A DNA stretch of 64,000 bases from Prescottella defluvii. Its GTDB lineage: Bacteria; Actinomycetota; Actinomycetes; Mycobacteriales; Mycobacteriaceae. Position 1 is the stretch's first letter, and each line of letters begins with the position of its first letter. Below are positions 20,168-29,900 of this stretch, piece after piece. The stretch lies in assembly GCA_029690005.1 (NCBI GenBank), contig CP121458.1, positions 4,092,001 through 4,156,000 of the forward strand, read 5' to 3'. Made by a program: the position numbers and the translations under genes. Below the pieces are notes generated by a model. That model saw nothing but the letters and a program-made list of their open reading frames with translations, did not search any database and had not been told where the DNA came from.

Positions 20168-21207
20168 TCAGAAGTCGGCCGACTCGGCAGCGTCCTCGTC
20201 GGTCAGGACGGCGCCGATGCCCAGCTTCTCCTTGATCTTCTTCTCGATCTCGTCGCGGATGTCGGTGTTCTCGAGCAGGAACTTGCGGGCGTTCTCCTTG
20301 CCCTGGCCCAGCTGGTCGCCCTCGTACGTGTACCAGGAACCGGACTTACGGATGAACCCGTGCTCGACGCCCATGTCGATCAGCGAGCCCTCCTTGCCGA
20401 TGCCCTGGCCGTAGAGGATGTCGAACTCGGCCTGCTTGAACGGCGGCGACACCTTGTTCTTGACGACCTTGACGCGGGTGCGGTTACCGACCGCGTCGGT
20501 GCCGTCCTTGAGGGTCTCGATGCGACGGACGTCGAGGCGGACCGAAGAGTAGAACTTGAGCGCCTTACCACCGGTCGTGGTCTCGGGCGAGCCGAACATC
20601 ACGCCGATCTTCTCGCGCAGCTGGTCGATGAAGATCGCGGCGGTGCCCGAGTTGTTGAGCGCACCGGTCATCTTGCGGAGCGCCTGGCTCATCAGTCGCG
20701 CCTGCAGACCGACGTGGCTGTCGCCCATCTCGCCCTCGATCTCGGCGCGCGGCACAAGTGCGGCGACCGAGTCGACCACGATGATGTCGAGGGCGCCGGA
20801 GCGGATCAGCATGTCGGCGATCTCGAGAGCCTGCTCACCGGTGTCCGGCTGGGAGACCAGCAGCGCGTCGGTGTCGACGCCGAGCTTGCGGGCGTACTCC
20901 GGATCGAGCGCGTGCTCGGCGTCGATGAAGGCCGCGATACCGCCGTTGGCCTGTGCGTTCGCCACGGCGTGAAGGGCGACCGTCGTCTTACCCGAGGATT
21001 CCGGCCGTAGATCTCGACGACGCGACCGCGCGGCAGACCGCCGATGCCCAGCGCCACGTCGAGCGCGATCGATCCCGTGGGGATCACGGCGATGGGCTGA
21101 CGAGCCTCCTCGCCCAGGCGCATCACCGAACCCTTGCCGAAGCTCTTGTCGATCTGGGCCAGCGCCAGTTCGAGCGCCTTGTCGCGGTCGTGTGCCTGCG
21201 GTGCCAT
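20168..21207 (-). CDS. recA: Recombinase RecA (frame broken inside the P-loop)
   Basis: 346 residues after repair, no intein. The N-terminal frame ([30 protein letters not shown]) runs to IYG. A missing C at about 21003 breaks the Walker A motif GPESSGKTT, and the second frame carries [20 protein letters not shown], the Walker [21 protein letters not shown], the L1/L2 loops and the acidic C-terminus ending ESADF. It forms filaments on ssDNA, drives strand exchange and triggers LexA cleavage. A LexA box and a PafBC-type promoter lie upstream. A true null in the P-loop is implausible here, so this is read as an error. Confidence 0.96.
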
Positions 21208-21248
21208 CGTGGTCCTCTTTCGAAGTCTCGTCCAGCGATCTGTGGTTC

Positions 21249-21271
21249 AGGTTAGAGCCCGGTACCGACAA
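21249..21271 (-). promoter_or_regulatory. PafBC-dependent (RecA-NDp type) promoter of recA
   Basis: On the minus strand TTGTCGGTA, 8 bases, then TAACCT match the mycobacterial RecA-NDp consensus TTGTCRGTG-N8-TANNNT at all but one fixed position. The -10 ends 41 bp before the recA ATG. PafBC activates such promoters independently of LexA after DNA damage. Confidence 0.75.
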
Positions 21272-21347
21272 CTTCGCCGACCCGAACGACCCGACACTGC
21301 CGCACCCAGCGGTAACTCATGGACAGCAACGGATAACCCCAGCATAG

Positions 21348-21363
21348 GCGAACATGTGTTCGA
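21348..21363. promoter_or_regulatory. LexA (SOS) box upstream of recA
   Basis: GCGAACATGTGTTCGA matches TCGAAC-N4-GTTCGA at 11 of 12 positions, 141 bp upstream of the recA start. It probably governs a second, upstream promoter. Confidence 0.85.
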
Positions 21364-21394
21364 GTCAATCACCGAACGGTGTCCGCCACCGCCG

Positions 21395-21589
21395 CTATCT
21401 CCGCTGCGGCGGGACGTCGAATTCGTCGCACAGCGCTCGCCAGACGGCCCGGGGGTCGACGCCGTCCTCGATCGCGTCGGCGGCGGTCTTGGCGCCCAGG
21501 CTGAGAATCACGTGGTCGACGAGGAGGGAGTCGCCGCGGACCTGTCCGAACTCTTCCCGGACGAGATCATGGAATTCGGTCAGTCGCAC
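21395..21589 (-). CDS. DUF3046 protein
   Basis: 64 residues from the GTG at 21587-21589 (VRLTEFHDLVREEFG). This is the usual size of DUF3046 proteins, which accompany recA in actinomycetes (Rv2738c). Conserved VDHVILSLGAKTAADAIEDG and the VWRALCDEFDVP ending are present. An in-frame ATG further upstream would add 31 residues with no counterpart. Function unknown. Lies between recA and the glycosyltransferase on the same strand. Confidence 0.85.
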   Translation of the reverse strand: MRLTEFHDLVREEFGQVRGDSLLVDHVILSLGAKTAADAIEDGVDPRAVWRALCDEFDVPPQRR

Positions 21590-21629
21590 ACCTGCCACGG
21601 TAGCCGAGGCCGACCTCCGGTCCGGATGC

Positions 21630-22778
21630 TCATCCCAGTACCGCGCGGCACACCTCGACCGGATCCTCGACATCGGCGACACCGTCCGCGGCCTCCCGTG
21701 CGGCCGCGGCGAACGACGGGTCGTCGAGGACGCGCCGCACCCCGTCGCGGAGGGCGTCGACGGTCAGCGGACGGATCAGGGCGCCGCCACCCTGGCGGGC
21801 GACCCGGTTCGCCACCTCCCACTGGTCCCCGCCCCCGGGCACCGTCACGAGGGGCACCCCCGCGAGCAGGCCCTTCGCAAGGACACCGTGTCCGCCGCCG
21901 CACACCAGGGCGGACGCGGTCCGCAGCATCGCGTCCTGCCGGCCGTATCCGGCGCGCACCCAGGCGGGCAGCTCGATGTCGGGCGTCTCGAACAACGTCA
22001 CGAGCATCCGCACGCCCATGCCGTCGAGCGCCCGGATCGCGGTGTCGAGCATGCCGCCGGCGCCCATGGCGGCGGTGGACGGCGCCAGGACGATCAGCGG
22101 GCCGTCGCCCGGCGGCGGTTCGAGCACGTTGTCGGCGGGCTCCCACACCAGCGGACCGACCACGTGCGCGTCCGACGGCCAGTCCGGCCGCGGCACCTCG
22201 AGGGCAGGCAGCGTCGCGATCAACCGCGCAGCCGGTCCGGGGTCCTCGGCCGGAAGCCCCACACTCTTCCGCGCCTCACCACGCTGCACCTGCCCCTTCC
22301 GGATGGACCGCGCGGTCATGGCACGCAGAACCGCATCACGCGTCCGGCCACGCAGCCCGACCCCGGGCGCCAGACCGGATCCGATGGGCGGCAGCCCTTT
22401 CGACGGCAGGTACAGCGGGTGCGGAGACAGCTCGACCCACGGCACGCCGAGCCGCTCGGCCGCCATGCCACCACCGACGGTGATGACGTCGGACACCACC
22501 AGATCCGGTGCGACGGCTCGCATGTCGGGCAGCAGCGCCGACGAGACGTGCGCGGCCCGGCCGTGGATCTTGGCACCGGAGTCGGCGTCGTCATCGGTGT
22601 CCCTCGGCGCGAGGCCACCGAGCTTGAGCGCCTCGATCCCGATGTCGCGTGCGACGTCGAGCCAGCGCCCGTCGGAGAAGAACACCGGATCATCGCCCGC
22701 GGCAACGAGTTTCCGACAGAGCGCGAGGGCGGGGACGGCATGACCGGCCTCGGGCCCGGCGACGACAGCTACACGCAT
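21630..22778 (-). CDS. GT-B glycosyltransferase, UGT/MGT-like (Rv2739c-type)
   Basis: Intact 382-residue protein from the ATG at 22776-22778 (MRVAVVAGPEAGHAVPALAL). Two Rossmann-like halves: the N-terminal acceptor domain with the glycine/His motif GPEAGHAVP, and the C-terminal donor domain with ALVCGGGHGVLAKGLLAGVP and VTVPGGGDQWEVANRV, the UGT donor-site pattern. It would transfer a sugar from a nucleotide donor to a small or lipid acceptor. Neither donor nor acceptor can be named. Follows the position of Rv2739c downstream of recA and the DUF3046 gene. Confidence 0.8.
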   Translation of the reverse strand: MRVAVVAGPEAGHAVPALALCRKLVAAGDDPVFFSDGRWLDVARDIGIEALKLGGLAPRDTDDDADSGAKIHGRAAHVSSALLPDMRAVAPDLVVSDVITVGGGMAAERLGVPWVELSPHPLYLPSKGLPPIGSGLAPGVGLRGRTRDAVLRAMTARSIRKGQVQRGEARKSVGLPAEDPGPAARLIATLPALEVPRPDWPSDAHVVGPLVWEPADNVLEPPPGDGPLIVLAPSTAAMGAGGMLDTAIRALDGMGVRMLVTLFETPDIELPAWVRAGYGRQDAMLRTASALVCGGGHGVLAKGLLAGVPLVTVPGGGDQWEVANRVARQGGGALIRPLTVDALRDGVRRVLDDPSFAAAAREAADGVADVEDPVEVCRAVLG

Positions 22779-22835
22779 CCGCTCAGCGTGCCACACGGCG
22801 TGAGCCGCGACACAGACCGGCGGTGAGCCGCGACC

Positions 22836-23819
22836 TCAGCTGCGCACGAGCGGCCCGAGGGTGTGTCCGGCCAGTTCGACGATTCCCGGCTGATGCCCGT
22901 TGGCGACGAGGTTGATGATGACGCCGTCGATCCCCGGGTCGAGGACTCGGGTCTTGATCTGCTCGGCGACTTCGTCGGGGCTGCCGACGAAGTGGCGGTC
23001 CGTCGCGGCGGCGCGCTCGGCCTCCGAGAGCGCCGACAGGTCGATGCCGCGCGCCAGCAGGAAGTCGCGCTGCATCGCACGCGCCTTGTCGCCGTCCTCG
23101 TCGATCATGACGAACGCGAGGAAGCTGGTCTCGAGGGTCGAGCGGTCCCGGCCCACCTCCTCGCAGCGCTGTGCGAGGGCCTCGAGCTTGCGCGGCAGCT
23201 CTCTCGCGTCCGCGATGACGTTGAGGTGGTCGGCGTAGCGGGCCGCCAGTCCGAACGTCTTCTTCTCGCCGCCGCCACCCAGCAGGATCGGCAGGTCGTC
23301 GCGGTAGCGCGGCTCGTTGATCGCGTTCTCGACGTGGTACCACTTGCCGGCGAACGTGGGGCGCTCCCGCGCAGCATCGGGGCGATGATCTGCAGAGCCT
23401 CGTCGAGACGCTCGAACCGCTCGGTGAACGTGCCGAACTCGAATCCCAGTTGCTGGTGTTCGAGTTCGAACCAGCCCGCACCGATGCCCAGCACCGCGCG
23501 GCCGCCACTGACGACGTCGAGCGTGGAGACGGTCTTGGCGAGCAACGCCGGGTTACGGTACGTGTTGCCGGTGACGAGGGCCGACAGCTGGATCGACTCG
23601 GTGGCCGTGGCGATTCCGGCCAGTGCCGTGTACGACTTCGAGCATCGGCTCGTCGGGCTCGCCGATGCCCGGCAGCTGATAGAAGTGATCCATCACGAAG
23701 ACGGCGTCGAATCCGGCCGCCTCAGCCTCGCGAGCTTGGGTGATGACAGTGGGAAACAGGTCGCGCACGGGAGTCGAATAGCTGAAATTCGGAATCTGGT
23801 ATCCCAGGCGAATACTCAT
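22836..23819 (-). CDS. LLM-class F420-dependent oxidoreductase (two frame breaks)
   Basis: About 328 residues of luciferase-like TIM-barrel protein starting at ATG 23817-23819 (MSIRLGYQIPNFSYS). Frame 1 ends at about 23640 (one extra base in DEPMLE-YTALAG), frame 2 holds LAKTVSTLDVVSGGRAVLGIGAGW and breaks at about 23372 (missing G in MLRGERPTFAG), and frame 3 continues to SFLAFVMIDEDGDKARA and VGSPDEVAEQIKTRV. The GIGAGWFELEH stretch and VDHF-type N-terminus are typical for F420 (less often FMN) users. Substrate unknown. Confidence 0.82.
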
Positions 23820-24022
23820 GCCACCGACGCTACGCCGCTTCCCGAGATCGGCACCCGGAATCTGAGGCGCCCAGTGGCGTTGTCCGCAATTGCCCGATAC
23901 CGCCATCGTAGTCGTACCTCGGCTCGCCGAGTCGGTCCCGACGGAAGCTACCCTGTCGCGCAACAACCTTCGTCCGGCGCCACCGTTCGAGTCCGGGCCG
24001 GGCCACATCAGCAGGGGCAGTC

Positions 24023-24490
24023 ATGGGCTACGCGTCGTTCACCAATTGGCGGCAATTGGAAGGCGACCCGGACGTCATCTGGCACGCATTCACCCACCCG
24101 GTGGAGACCGCCTTGTACGAGGAACACAAGACGGACACCGTGCTCCCGCCCGACTTCGCGATGACCGCCGGGCACAGCTGGGACAGTAAGCACGGCGAGG
24201 AATGCGACTTCGACGTCGTCCGGTGGACCATCGTTCGGCACGTGCCGAACGAAGTGTTCGAGTTCTCGGGCAAACAGCGCGGCATCCGACAGACCGTGGT
24301 GCTCACCATGGAACCCACGGACGGCGGCCACATCGTGACCGAGACCATCCGCTTCCGGCCGGCGCTCGAAGGCAAACCGGGTGCGCACCTGCTGTCCTGG
24401 CTGCTCCTGGCCACCGGTTTGCTGGCCAAGGTCGGCGACGACCACGGCGAGAACCTCGACCTACTCGAGGAGCATGTCGCAGCGAAGTAG
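24023..24490 (+). CDS. SRPBCC-superfamily protein, function unknown
   Basis: Intact 155-residue protein. Hydrophobic-pocket START-like pattern with FTHPVETALYEEHKTD early, VVRWTIVRHVPNEVFEFSG in the middle strands and a long C-terminal helix (LLSWLLLATGLLAKVGDD). Divergent from the F420 oxidoreductase with a 203-bp gap, and convergent with glpD 24 bp downstream. Probably binds a hydrophobic ligand. Confidence 0.65.
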   Translation: MGYASFTNWRQLEGDPDVIWHAFTHPVETALYEEHKTDTVLPPDFAMTAGHSWDSKHGEECDFDVVRWTIVRHVPNEVFEFSGKQRGIRQTVVLTMEPTDGGHIVTETIRFRPALEGKPGAHLLSWLLLATGLLAKVGDDHGENLDLLEEHVAAK

Positions 24491-24514
24491 CGGATCACGC
24501 CTGCGCGTGAACGA

Positions 24515-26021
24515 TCACCGCCCGCTCAAGGCCCGCTCCGCCGCCGGCAGCGCCCACTCCCGGTCGCCGGGGACGAGACCGATCCGGGTGCGCCGGTCGA
24601 GGAGGTCGTCGACGTCGAGTGCGCCCTCGTGGCTCACCGCGAACGCCAGCTCGGCGTGGGTGACGTCGATGCCGTCCGCGATCGGCGTCAGCTCACCGGC
24701 CGCGGCGACCACTCCGGCCTCGCCGCCGTAGCGCGCGACCAGCGACGACGGCAGGTTCCGCGGCGCCGTCCGGGCCGCCCCGACCGCGGGCAGATCGGTC
24801 GTCACGCACGAGCGGGCGGTGAGCCCGCCGGCCGCCACCGCCGCGTCGACCGCGTCCTGCGCCATCTTCCGATAGGTCGTGAGTTTGCCGCCCACGACGC
24901 TGACGACACCGTTCGACGAGCGCAGCACCGCGTGGTTGCGCGACAGGTCGGCGGTCTTCCCCTCGCCCGAGTCCAACAGCGGCCGCAGCCCCGCGAACGT
25001 CCCGAGCACGTCGGAGCGCGTGAGCGGCGTCCCGAGTGCGGTGTTGACGGTCGCGAGCAGGAAGTCGATCTCGCCGTCCGACGCCACCGGGACGTCGGGC
25101 ACGGAGTCGACGGCCTCGTCGGTCAGCCCCAGGTAGACCCGGCCGAGCTGCGCGGGCAGCGCGAACACGAAGCGATTGGTTTCCCCGGGATCGGCACGGT
25201 CAGCGCCGCAGTCGGGTTGCCGAGCAGTTCCGCGGGCAGCACCAGGTGGGTGCCGCGGCTGGGCTTGAGCCGGATGTCGGGATCGACCTGATCGGCCCAG
25301 ACACCGGCGGCGTTGACGACCGCGCGGGCGCGGATCGTCATCTCCTCACCGGTCAGTTCGTCGCGCAACCGCGCCGAATCACCGGTCACGTCGTAGGCGC
25401 CGACGCGGGTCAGGACGGTCGCGCCGTGCGCGGCGGCCGTGCGGGCCAGCGCGACGACCAACCGCGCGTCGTCGACGAGCTGACCGTCGTACGCGAGCAG
25501 GCCCCCGCGCAGTCCCTCCCGGCGGACCGCGGGCGCGAGCTGGGCGGCCTTCTCGGCGCCGACACGCCGCGACCGCGGCAGCACCGACGACGGCGTCCGG
25601 CCGTCAGACGCAGCGCGTCACCCGCCAGGAAACCGGTCCGGACCAGCGTCTTCTCGAACAGCCCGACCGACGGGAGCAGCGGCACCAGCTGCGGCATGGC
25701 GCGCACCAGGTGCGGGGCCGTCCGGGTCATGAGGATGCCGCGCTCGACGGCGCTCTCCCGCGCGATCCCGACATTGCCCGACGCCAGGTAGCGCAGCCCG
25801 CCGTGGGCAAGCTTGGAGCTCCAGCGACTGGTCCCGAACGCGAGGTCGTGCTTGTCGACGAGAACCGTCCGCAGGCCGCGCGACGCCGCATCGAGGACCG
25901 TCCCGACACCGGTGATGCCGCCACCGATCACGAGTAGGTCGACAGCGCCGTCGTCGCCGAGGGCCGAGAGCTCCCGGCGGCGACGGTCCGCGTTGAGCGC
26001 CGACTGCGAGTTGTCCTGCAC
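24515..26021 (-). CDS. glpD: Glycerol-3-phosphate dehydrogenase GlpD, FAD type (two frame breaks)
   Basis: About 502 residues. The dinucleotide-binding motif VIGGGITGVGTVLDAASRG and SSKLAHGGLRYLASGN are in the first frame. A missing C at about 25600 shifts to a frame with YDGQLVDDARLVVALARTAA and VVNAAGVWADQVD. A missing G at about 25177 then leads to FVFALPAQLGRVYLGLTDE, VSVVGGKLTTYRKMAQD and the C-terminal helical domain. Membrane-associated enzyme that oxidises glycerol-3-phosphate to DHAP and reduces quinone. Downstream of a TetR gene with a 25-bp gap, so probably co-transcribed with it. Confidence 0.92.
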
Positions 26022-26046
26022 TGTTCCTCCTGGGATGGGTTCGTGG

Positions 26047-26634
26047 TCAGCGGGGCGCGAGGTAGGAGTCGACCGCGATCTCCAACTCCGCGGTGAGCTC
26101 GGCCCCCGGAAGTACCTCGGCGACCATGCCCGCCGACTGGACGGCCGACTGGGCGATCAGCAGCACCATCGCTGCGATGTGGGCGGGTTCCCCGGCACGG
26201 ATCGATCCGTCGGCCTGTCCCGCCGCGACCGCCTGCGCCACGCGCACGATGATCGCCCGCTGGCTGGTACCCAGCCGGTCGACGATGTAGGTCATCAGCA
26301 GGTCGGGATCGGAGCGCAGGATCTTCACGAACAGCGGGTGCTCGCGCATCCCGGTCGCGACGTCGACCACCGCCCGCACCAGTTGGACGCGCGCCGGTTC
26401 GTCCCCGTCCATGTCGGGGATCACGACGCGGATCTCGCGGGTCAACAGGTCGCCGACGACGGCCCGGGTGTCGGGCCAGCGCCGATAGACGGTGGGCCGG
26501 CTCACGCCCGCGCGACGCGCGACCTCGGCGAGCGTCGTGCGGCGCAGCCCGAACTCGAGCACGCACGAGCGCGTCGCGTCCAGGATCTGGTCGTCGACGG
26601 TGGGCGAATCGGAAACCTCGTTACGGATAGACAT
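26047..26634 (-). CDS. TetR-family transcriptional regulator
   Basis: Intact 195-residue regulator from ATG 26632-26634 (MSIRNEVSDSP). N-terminal HTH: ILDATRSCVLEFGLRRTTLA, VARRAGVSRPTVYRRWPDT. The C-terminal ligand domain is all-helical and unlike well-known subfamilies. Only 20 bp separate its start from that of the divergent FAD-linked oxidase, so one operator can control both sides, and glpD follows in the same direction. Confidence 0.88.
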   Translation of the reverse strand: MSIRNEVSDSPTVDDQILDATRSCVLEFGLRRTTLAEVARRAGVSRPTVYRRWPDTRAVVGDLLTREIRVVIPDMDGDEPARVQLVRAVVDVATGMREHPLFVKILRSDPDLLMTYIVDRLGTSQRAIIVRVAQAVAAGQADGSIRAGEPAHIAAMVLLIAQSAVQSAGMVAEVLPGAELTAELEIAVDSYLAPR

Positions 26635-26654
26635 CTTGTGTAACACTGTAACGC
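26635..26654. promoter_or_regulatory. Shared divergent promoter/operator, TetR gene and FAD-linked oxidase
   Basis: The whole 20-bp gap contains two direct TGTAAC hexamers (26639-26644, 26647-26652) spaced by two bases. With so little room both messages must be leaderless or nearly so, and TetR binding here would cover both start sites. Confidence 0.55.
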
Positions 26655-28282
26655 ATGTCGCAAGCATTCGTGCCCGAGTTCCCCGCCACCGAAGCTCCCA
26701 CCATGGAGTGGGACGCCTGGGGCGTCGCCGAGTCCCGCCGCCACCTGTCGCCGCAGATCACGACCCTCCTCCAGCAGGCGCTCGGAGTGTCGGCCGAGCA
26801 GTCCCCGCCGCCCACCGAGGCCGACGCGATCGTGCGCGAGACCGCGCTCGGCACGCCGCTCGTCCACGCTCTCGAAGACCTCCTCGGCCCCGACAACGTG
26901 CGCACCGACACCGCGACGCGACTGCGACACGCGGGCGGCAAGAGCACCCCGGACCTGTTGCGCCGCAAGTCCACCGGCGAGCAGGACGCACCCGACGCGG
27001 TGCTGCTGCCCGGCTCGCACGACGAGGTGCTGGCGCTGCTGCGGTTCTGCGCGGCCGAGGGCATCGCGGTGGTGCCGTTCGGCGGCGGCACCAGCGTCGT
27101 CGGCGGCGTCGACCCCGCGCGCGGCCGGTTCGGCTCCGTCGTCGCCCTCGACCTGCGTCGACTCGACGCCCTCGTCGACCTCGATCCGGTCTCCGGTGTC
27201 GCGACGCTCCAGGCCGGCGCGACGGGACCCCAGGCCGAGCAGCTCCTCGGCGAGCACGGGTTCTCGCTCGGGCACTTCCCGCAGAGCTTCCAGTTCGCGA
27301 CCATCGGCGGCTTCGCCGCCACGCGGTCGTCGGGCCAGGCGTCCGCCGGCTACGGACGCTTCGACGACATGGTGGAGTGGCTGCGCGTCGCGACCCCGTC
27401 GGGCACCCTCGACCTCGGTCGCGGCCCCGCGTCCGCCGCCGGGCCGGACCTGCGCGAGCTGTTCGTCGGCTCCGAGGGCACCCTCGGCATCATCACCGAG
27501 GTGGGCCTGCGGGTGCACCCGGTCCCGGAGCACACCACCTACCAGGCCTGGTCGTTCCCCGACTTCGAGACCGGCGCCGCCGCGCTGCGCACCGTCGTGC
27601 AGTCCGGGTCCGCGCCCACCGTCATGCGCCTGTCCGACGAGGCCGAGACCGGCATCAACCTGGCCCTGTCCGGCGACATCGGCGGGACAGCCCGACGTCC
27701 GGATGCCTGGCGATCACGACGTTCGAGGGCACCGACGCGCACGTCCGCGCGCGGTACGCGGAGGCCACGGCGCTGCTCTCGGCAGCGGGAGGCACCGCGC
27801 TGGGCGAGGGTCCGGCGCAGTCGTGGGAGCACGGCCGTTTCGACGCCCCCTACCTGCGCGACGCACTGCTCAACGCCGGCGCCATCGCCGAGACGCTCGA
27901 AACCGCCACGCGCTGGTCCAATCTCGCGAACCTGCGGACCTCCGTGACCAAAGCGCTGACCGAATCGCTTGCCGCCCAGGGCACTCCGGCGCTGGTGATG
28001 TGCCACATCTCGCACACGTACCAGACGGGAGCGTCACTGTACTTCACGGTCGTGTGCGCGCAGGCAGCGGATCCGCTGTCGCAGTGGGCGGCCGCCAAGC
28101 GCGCCGCAGGTGACGCGATCGTCGCCGCCGGCGGCACGATCACCCACCACCACGCGGTCGGCCGCGACCACCGCCCGTGGATGGAGAGCGAGGTCGGCGC
28201 GCTCGGGGCGCAGGTCCTGCGCGCGGTCAAGGACGCAATCGACCCCGCGGGAATCCTCAACCCTGGCAAGCTGCTGCCATGA
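26655..28282 (+). CDS. FAD-linked oxidase, alkyldihydroxyacetonephosphate synthase-like (frame broken)
   Basis: About 542 residues, VAO/PCMH family. The FAD-binding PP-loop VVPFGGGTSVVGGVDPARG and FATIGGFAATRSSGQASAGY are in the first frame. A missing base at about 27688 (near DIGGT) shifts to a second frame with MCHISHTYQTGASLYFTVVC, ITHHHAVGRDHRPWM and the C-terminal GILNPGKLLP. The His-rich ITHHHAVGRDH is the family active-site loop. Closest architecture is AGPS, an enzyme of ether-lipid synthesis; many actinomycete members act on unknown substrates. Overlaps the lipid kinase gene by four bases. Confidence 0.85.
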
Positions 28283-29168
28283 CGAGCTCGGTTACCGTCC
28301 TGACCAATCCCACCGCCGGGGGCGGTCACGCCCCGTGGGCGGCGGCCGCGGCCGTGACACGACTGCGGGAACGCGGTGTCACCGTCACCGAGATCGAGGG
28401 ACGGACCGCCGACGAGGCTCTCGAACTGGCACGCAAGGCCGTTGCCGCCGGCACCGACGCGCTCATCGCGGCCGGCGGCGACGGGCTCGTCAGCATCGCG
28501 TGGCAGGCGTTGGCGCAGACCGGAACTCCGCTCGGCATCATTCCCGGCGGCACCGGCAACGACCATGCCCGGCTGTTCCACATCCCGGTCGACGACGCGG
28601 TCGCGGCCGCGGACATCATCGCCGACGGCGAGGTGGCCACGATCGACCTGGCGAAGGTCGGCGACCGGTGGTTCGGCACCGTGCTGTCGAGCGGCTTCGA
28701 CGCCCTCGTCACCGACCGCGCCAACCGGATGCGCTGGCCCAAGGGGCCGATGCGCTACAACGTCGCGATGCTGGTCGAGCTGGCCCAGCTGAAGCCGATC
28801 CCCTACCGGATCGTCCTCGACGACCGCACCGTCGAGCTCGACGCCACGATGGTGTCGGTGGGCAACGGCACCTCCTACGGCGGCGGCATGCTCATCACCC
28901 CGAACGCGGTGCTCGACGACGGCCTGCTCGACGTTACCGTCGTGAAGTCCGGCGGCCGGCTCAAGCTGGTCCGCCTGTTCCCCACCGTCTACAAGGGCAC
29001 CCACGTGGAGCTCGACGAGGTCGAGACGTACCGCACCCGCAAGCTGCGACTGGAGACCGGCACCCGGTGACGTCGTACGCCGACGGCGAGTTCGTCGGAC
29101 AGTTGCCGATCGACATCGAGGCGGTGCCGGGGGCGGGCCGCGTCATCGTCGGCGCACCGCTGCGGTAG
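28279..29168 (+). CDS. Diacylglycerol kinase-family lipid kinase (frame broken near the end)
   Basis: About 296 residues after repair. The N-terminal VLTNPTAGGGHA and the nucleotide-binding GGDGLVSIAWQAL and IIPGGTGNDHARLF motifs define the DagK_cat domain (DGK/YegS/LCB5). Without repair it would stop at 29068-29070. Restoring a C at about 29057 extends it with VTSYADGEFVGQLPIDIEA, the conserved C-terminal strands. Starts by ATGA overlap with the FAD-linked oxidase, suggesting that the pair acts in one lipid pathway regulated by the TetR gene (inference). Confidence 0.85.
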
Positions 29169-29182
29169 CGACCGGATCGCGG

Positions 29183-29896
29183 TCAGCCGCCGTAGACGTA
29201 CAACTCGAAGCCGACCGCACGCTCGGCGTCGAATCCAGGCTTGGGCCCGGTGGACATCTCGATCTGCCGGGCCGCCTGGTCCAGGACGGGTTCGTCGCTG
29301 AGCGCCTCGAGGTAGGCACGGTGCTCGCACAGCGACTCGACGGCCCGCTCCACCGACGCGGTGACGTCGACCGCGTGCGTGATGCCGACCATCGCGTTCA
29401 CGGCAGCCCACCGCACACCCGCCCACGGCGGCTCGGTGAGTTCCGGGAAGATCCACTCGTTCGCGGCGTCTGCGACGGCATCGAGCGCCGCGAGCCCGAC
29501 GGCGCGATGATCGGCGCTGTCGAGGAAGCCCGGCCCCCACGTCTCGCGATGGTTCGCGGTGACGACCATCTCGGGGCGGTGCAGGCGGATCACCCGCGCC
29601 AGGTCCCGGCGCAGGTCGGCCCGATACTCGATCCGCCCGTCGGGATAGCCCATGAACTCGACCTTCGTCACGCCGACGATCGCGGCCGAGCGCCGTTCCT
29701 CGTCCTCGCGCAGCACGCCGCACTGCCGTGGATGCAGCCCCGCGATCCCCGCCTCACCACTCGTGACCAGGACGTACCGAATGTCCTTGCCCTGGTCGGT
29801 CCACCGCGCCACCGCGGCGGCTGCTCCGTACTCGATGTCGTCGGGGTGGGCGACGATCACCAACCCGCGCTGCCAGTCCTCGGGAATCGGCTCCAT
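29183..29896 (-). CDS. PIG-L family deacetylase
   Basis: Intact 237-residue enzyme from ATG 29894-29896. N-terminal zinc motif AHPDDIEYG, the middle GYPDGRIEYRADLRRDL, and the second histidine motif SADHRAVGLAALDAV. This is the MshB/Mca fold, which removes acetyl groups from N-acetylglucosamine-type substrates or hydrolyses mycothiol conjugates. No marker distinguishes these, and mshB and mca usually lie elsewhere. Convergent with the lipid kinase gene (14 bp) and 4 bp downstream of the MFS gene, so likely one unit with it. Confidence 0.85.
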   Translation of the reverse strand: MEPIPEDWQRGLVIVAHPDDIEYGAAAAVARWTDQGKDIRYVLVTSGEAGIAGLHPRQCGVLREDEERRSAAIVGVTKVEFMGYPDGRIEYRADLRRDLARVIRLHRPEMVVTANHRETWGPGFLDSADHRAVGLAALDAVADAANEWIFPELTEPPWAGVRWAAVNAMVGITHAVDVTASVERAVESLCEHRAYLEALSDEPVLDQAARQIEMSTGPKPGFDAERAVGFELYVYGG

Positions 29897-29900
29897 GTGC

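Noticed and set aside
20168..21207. Intein in recA
   Set aside because: No insertion is seen; the repaired protein has normal length of 346 residues.
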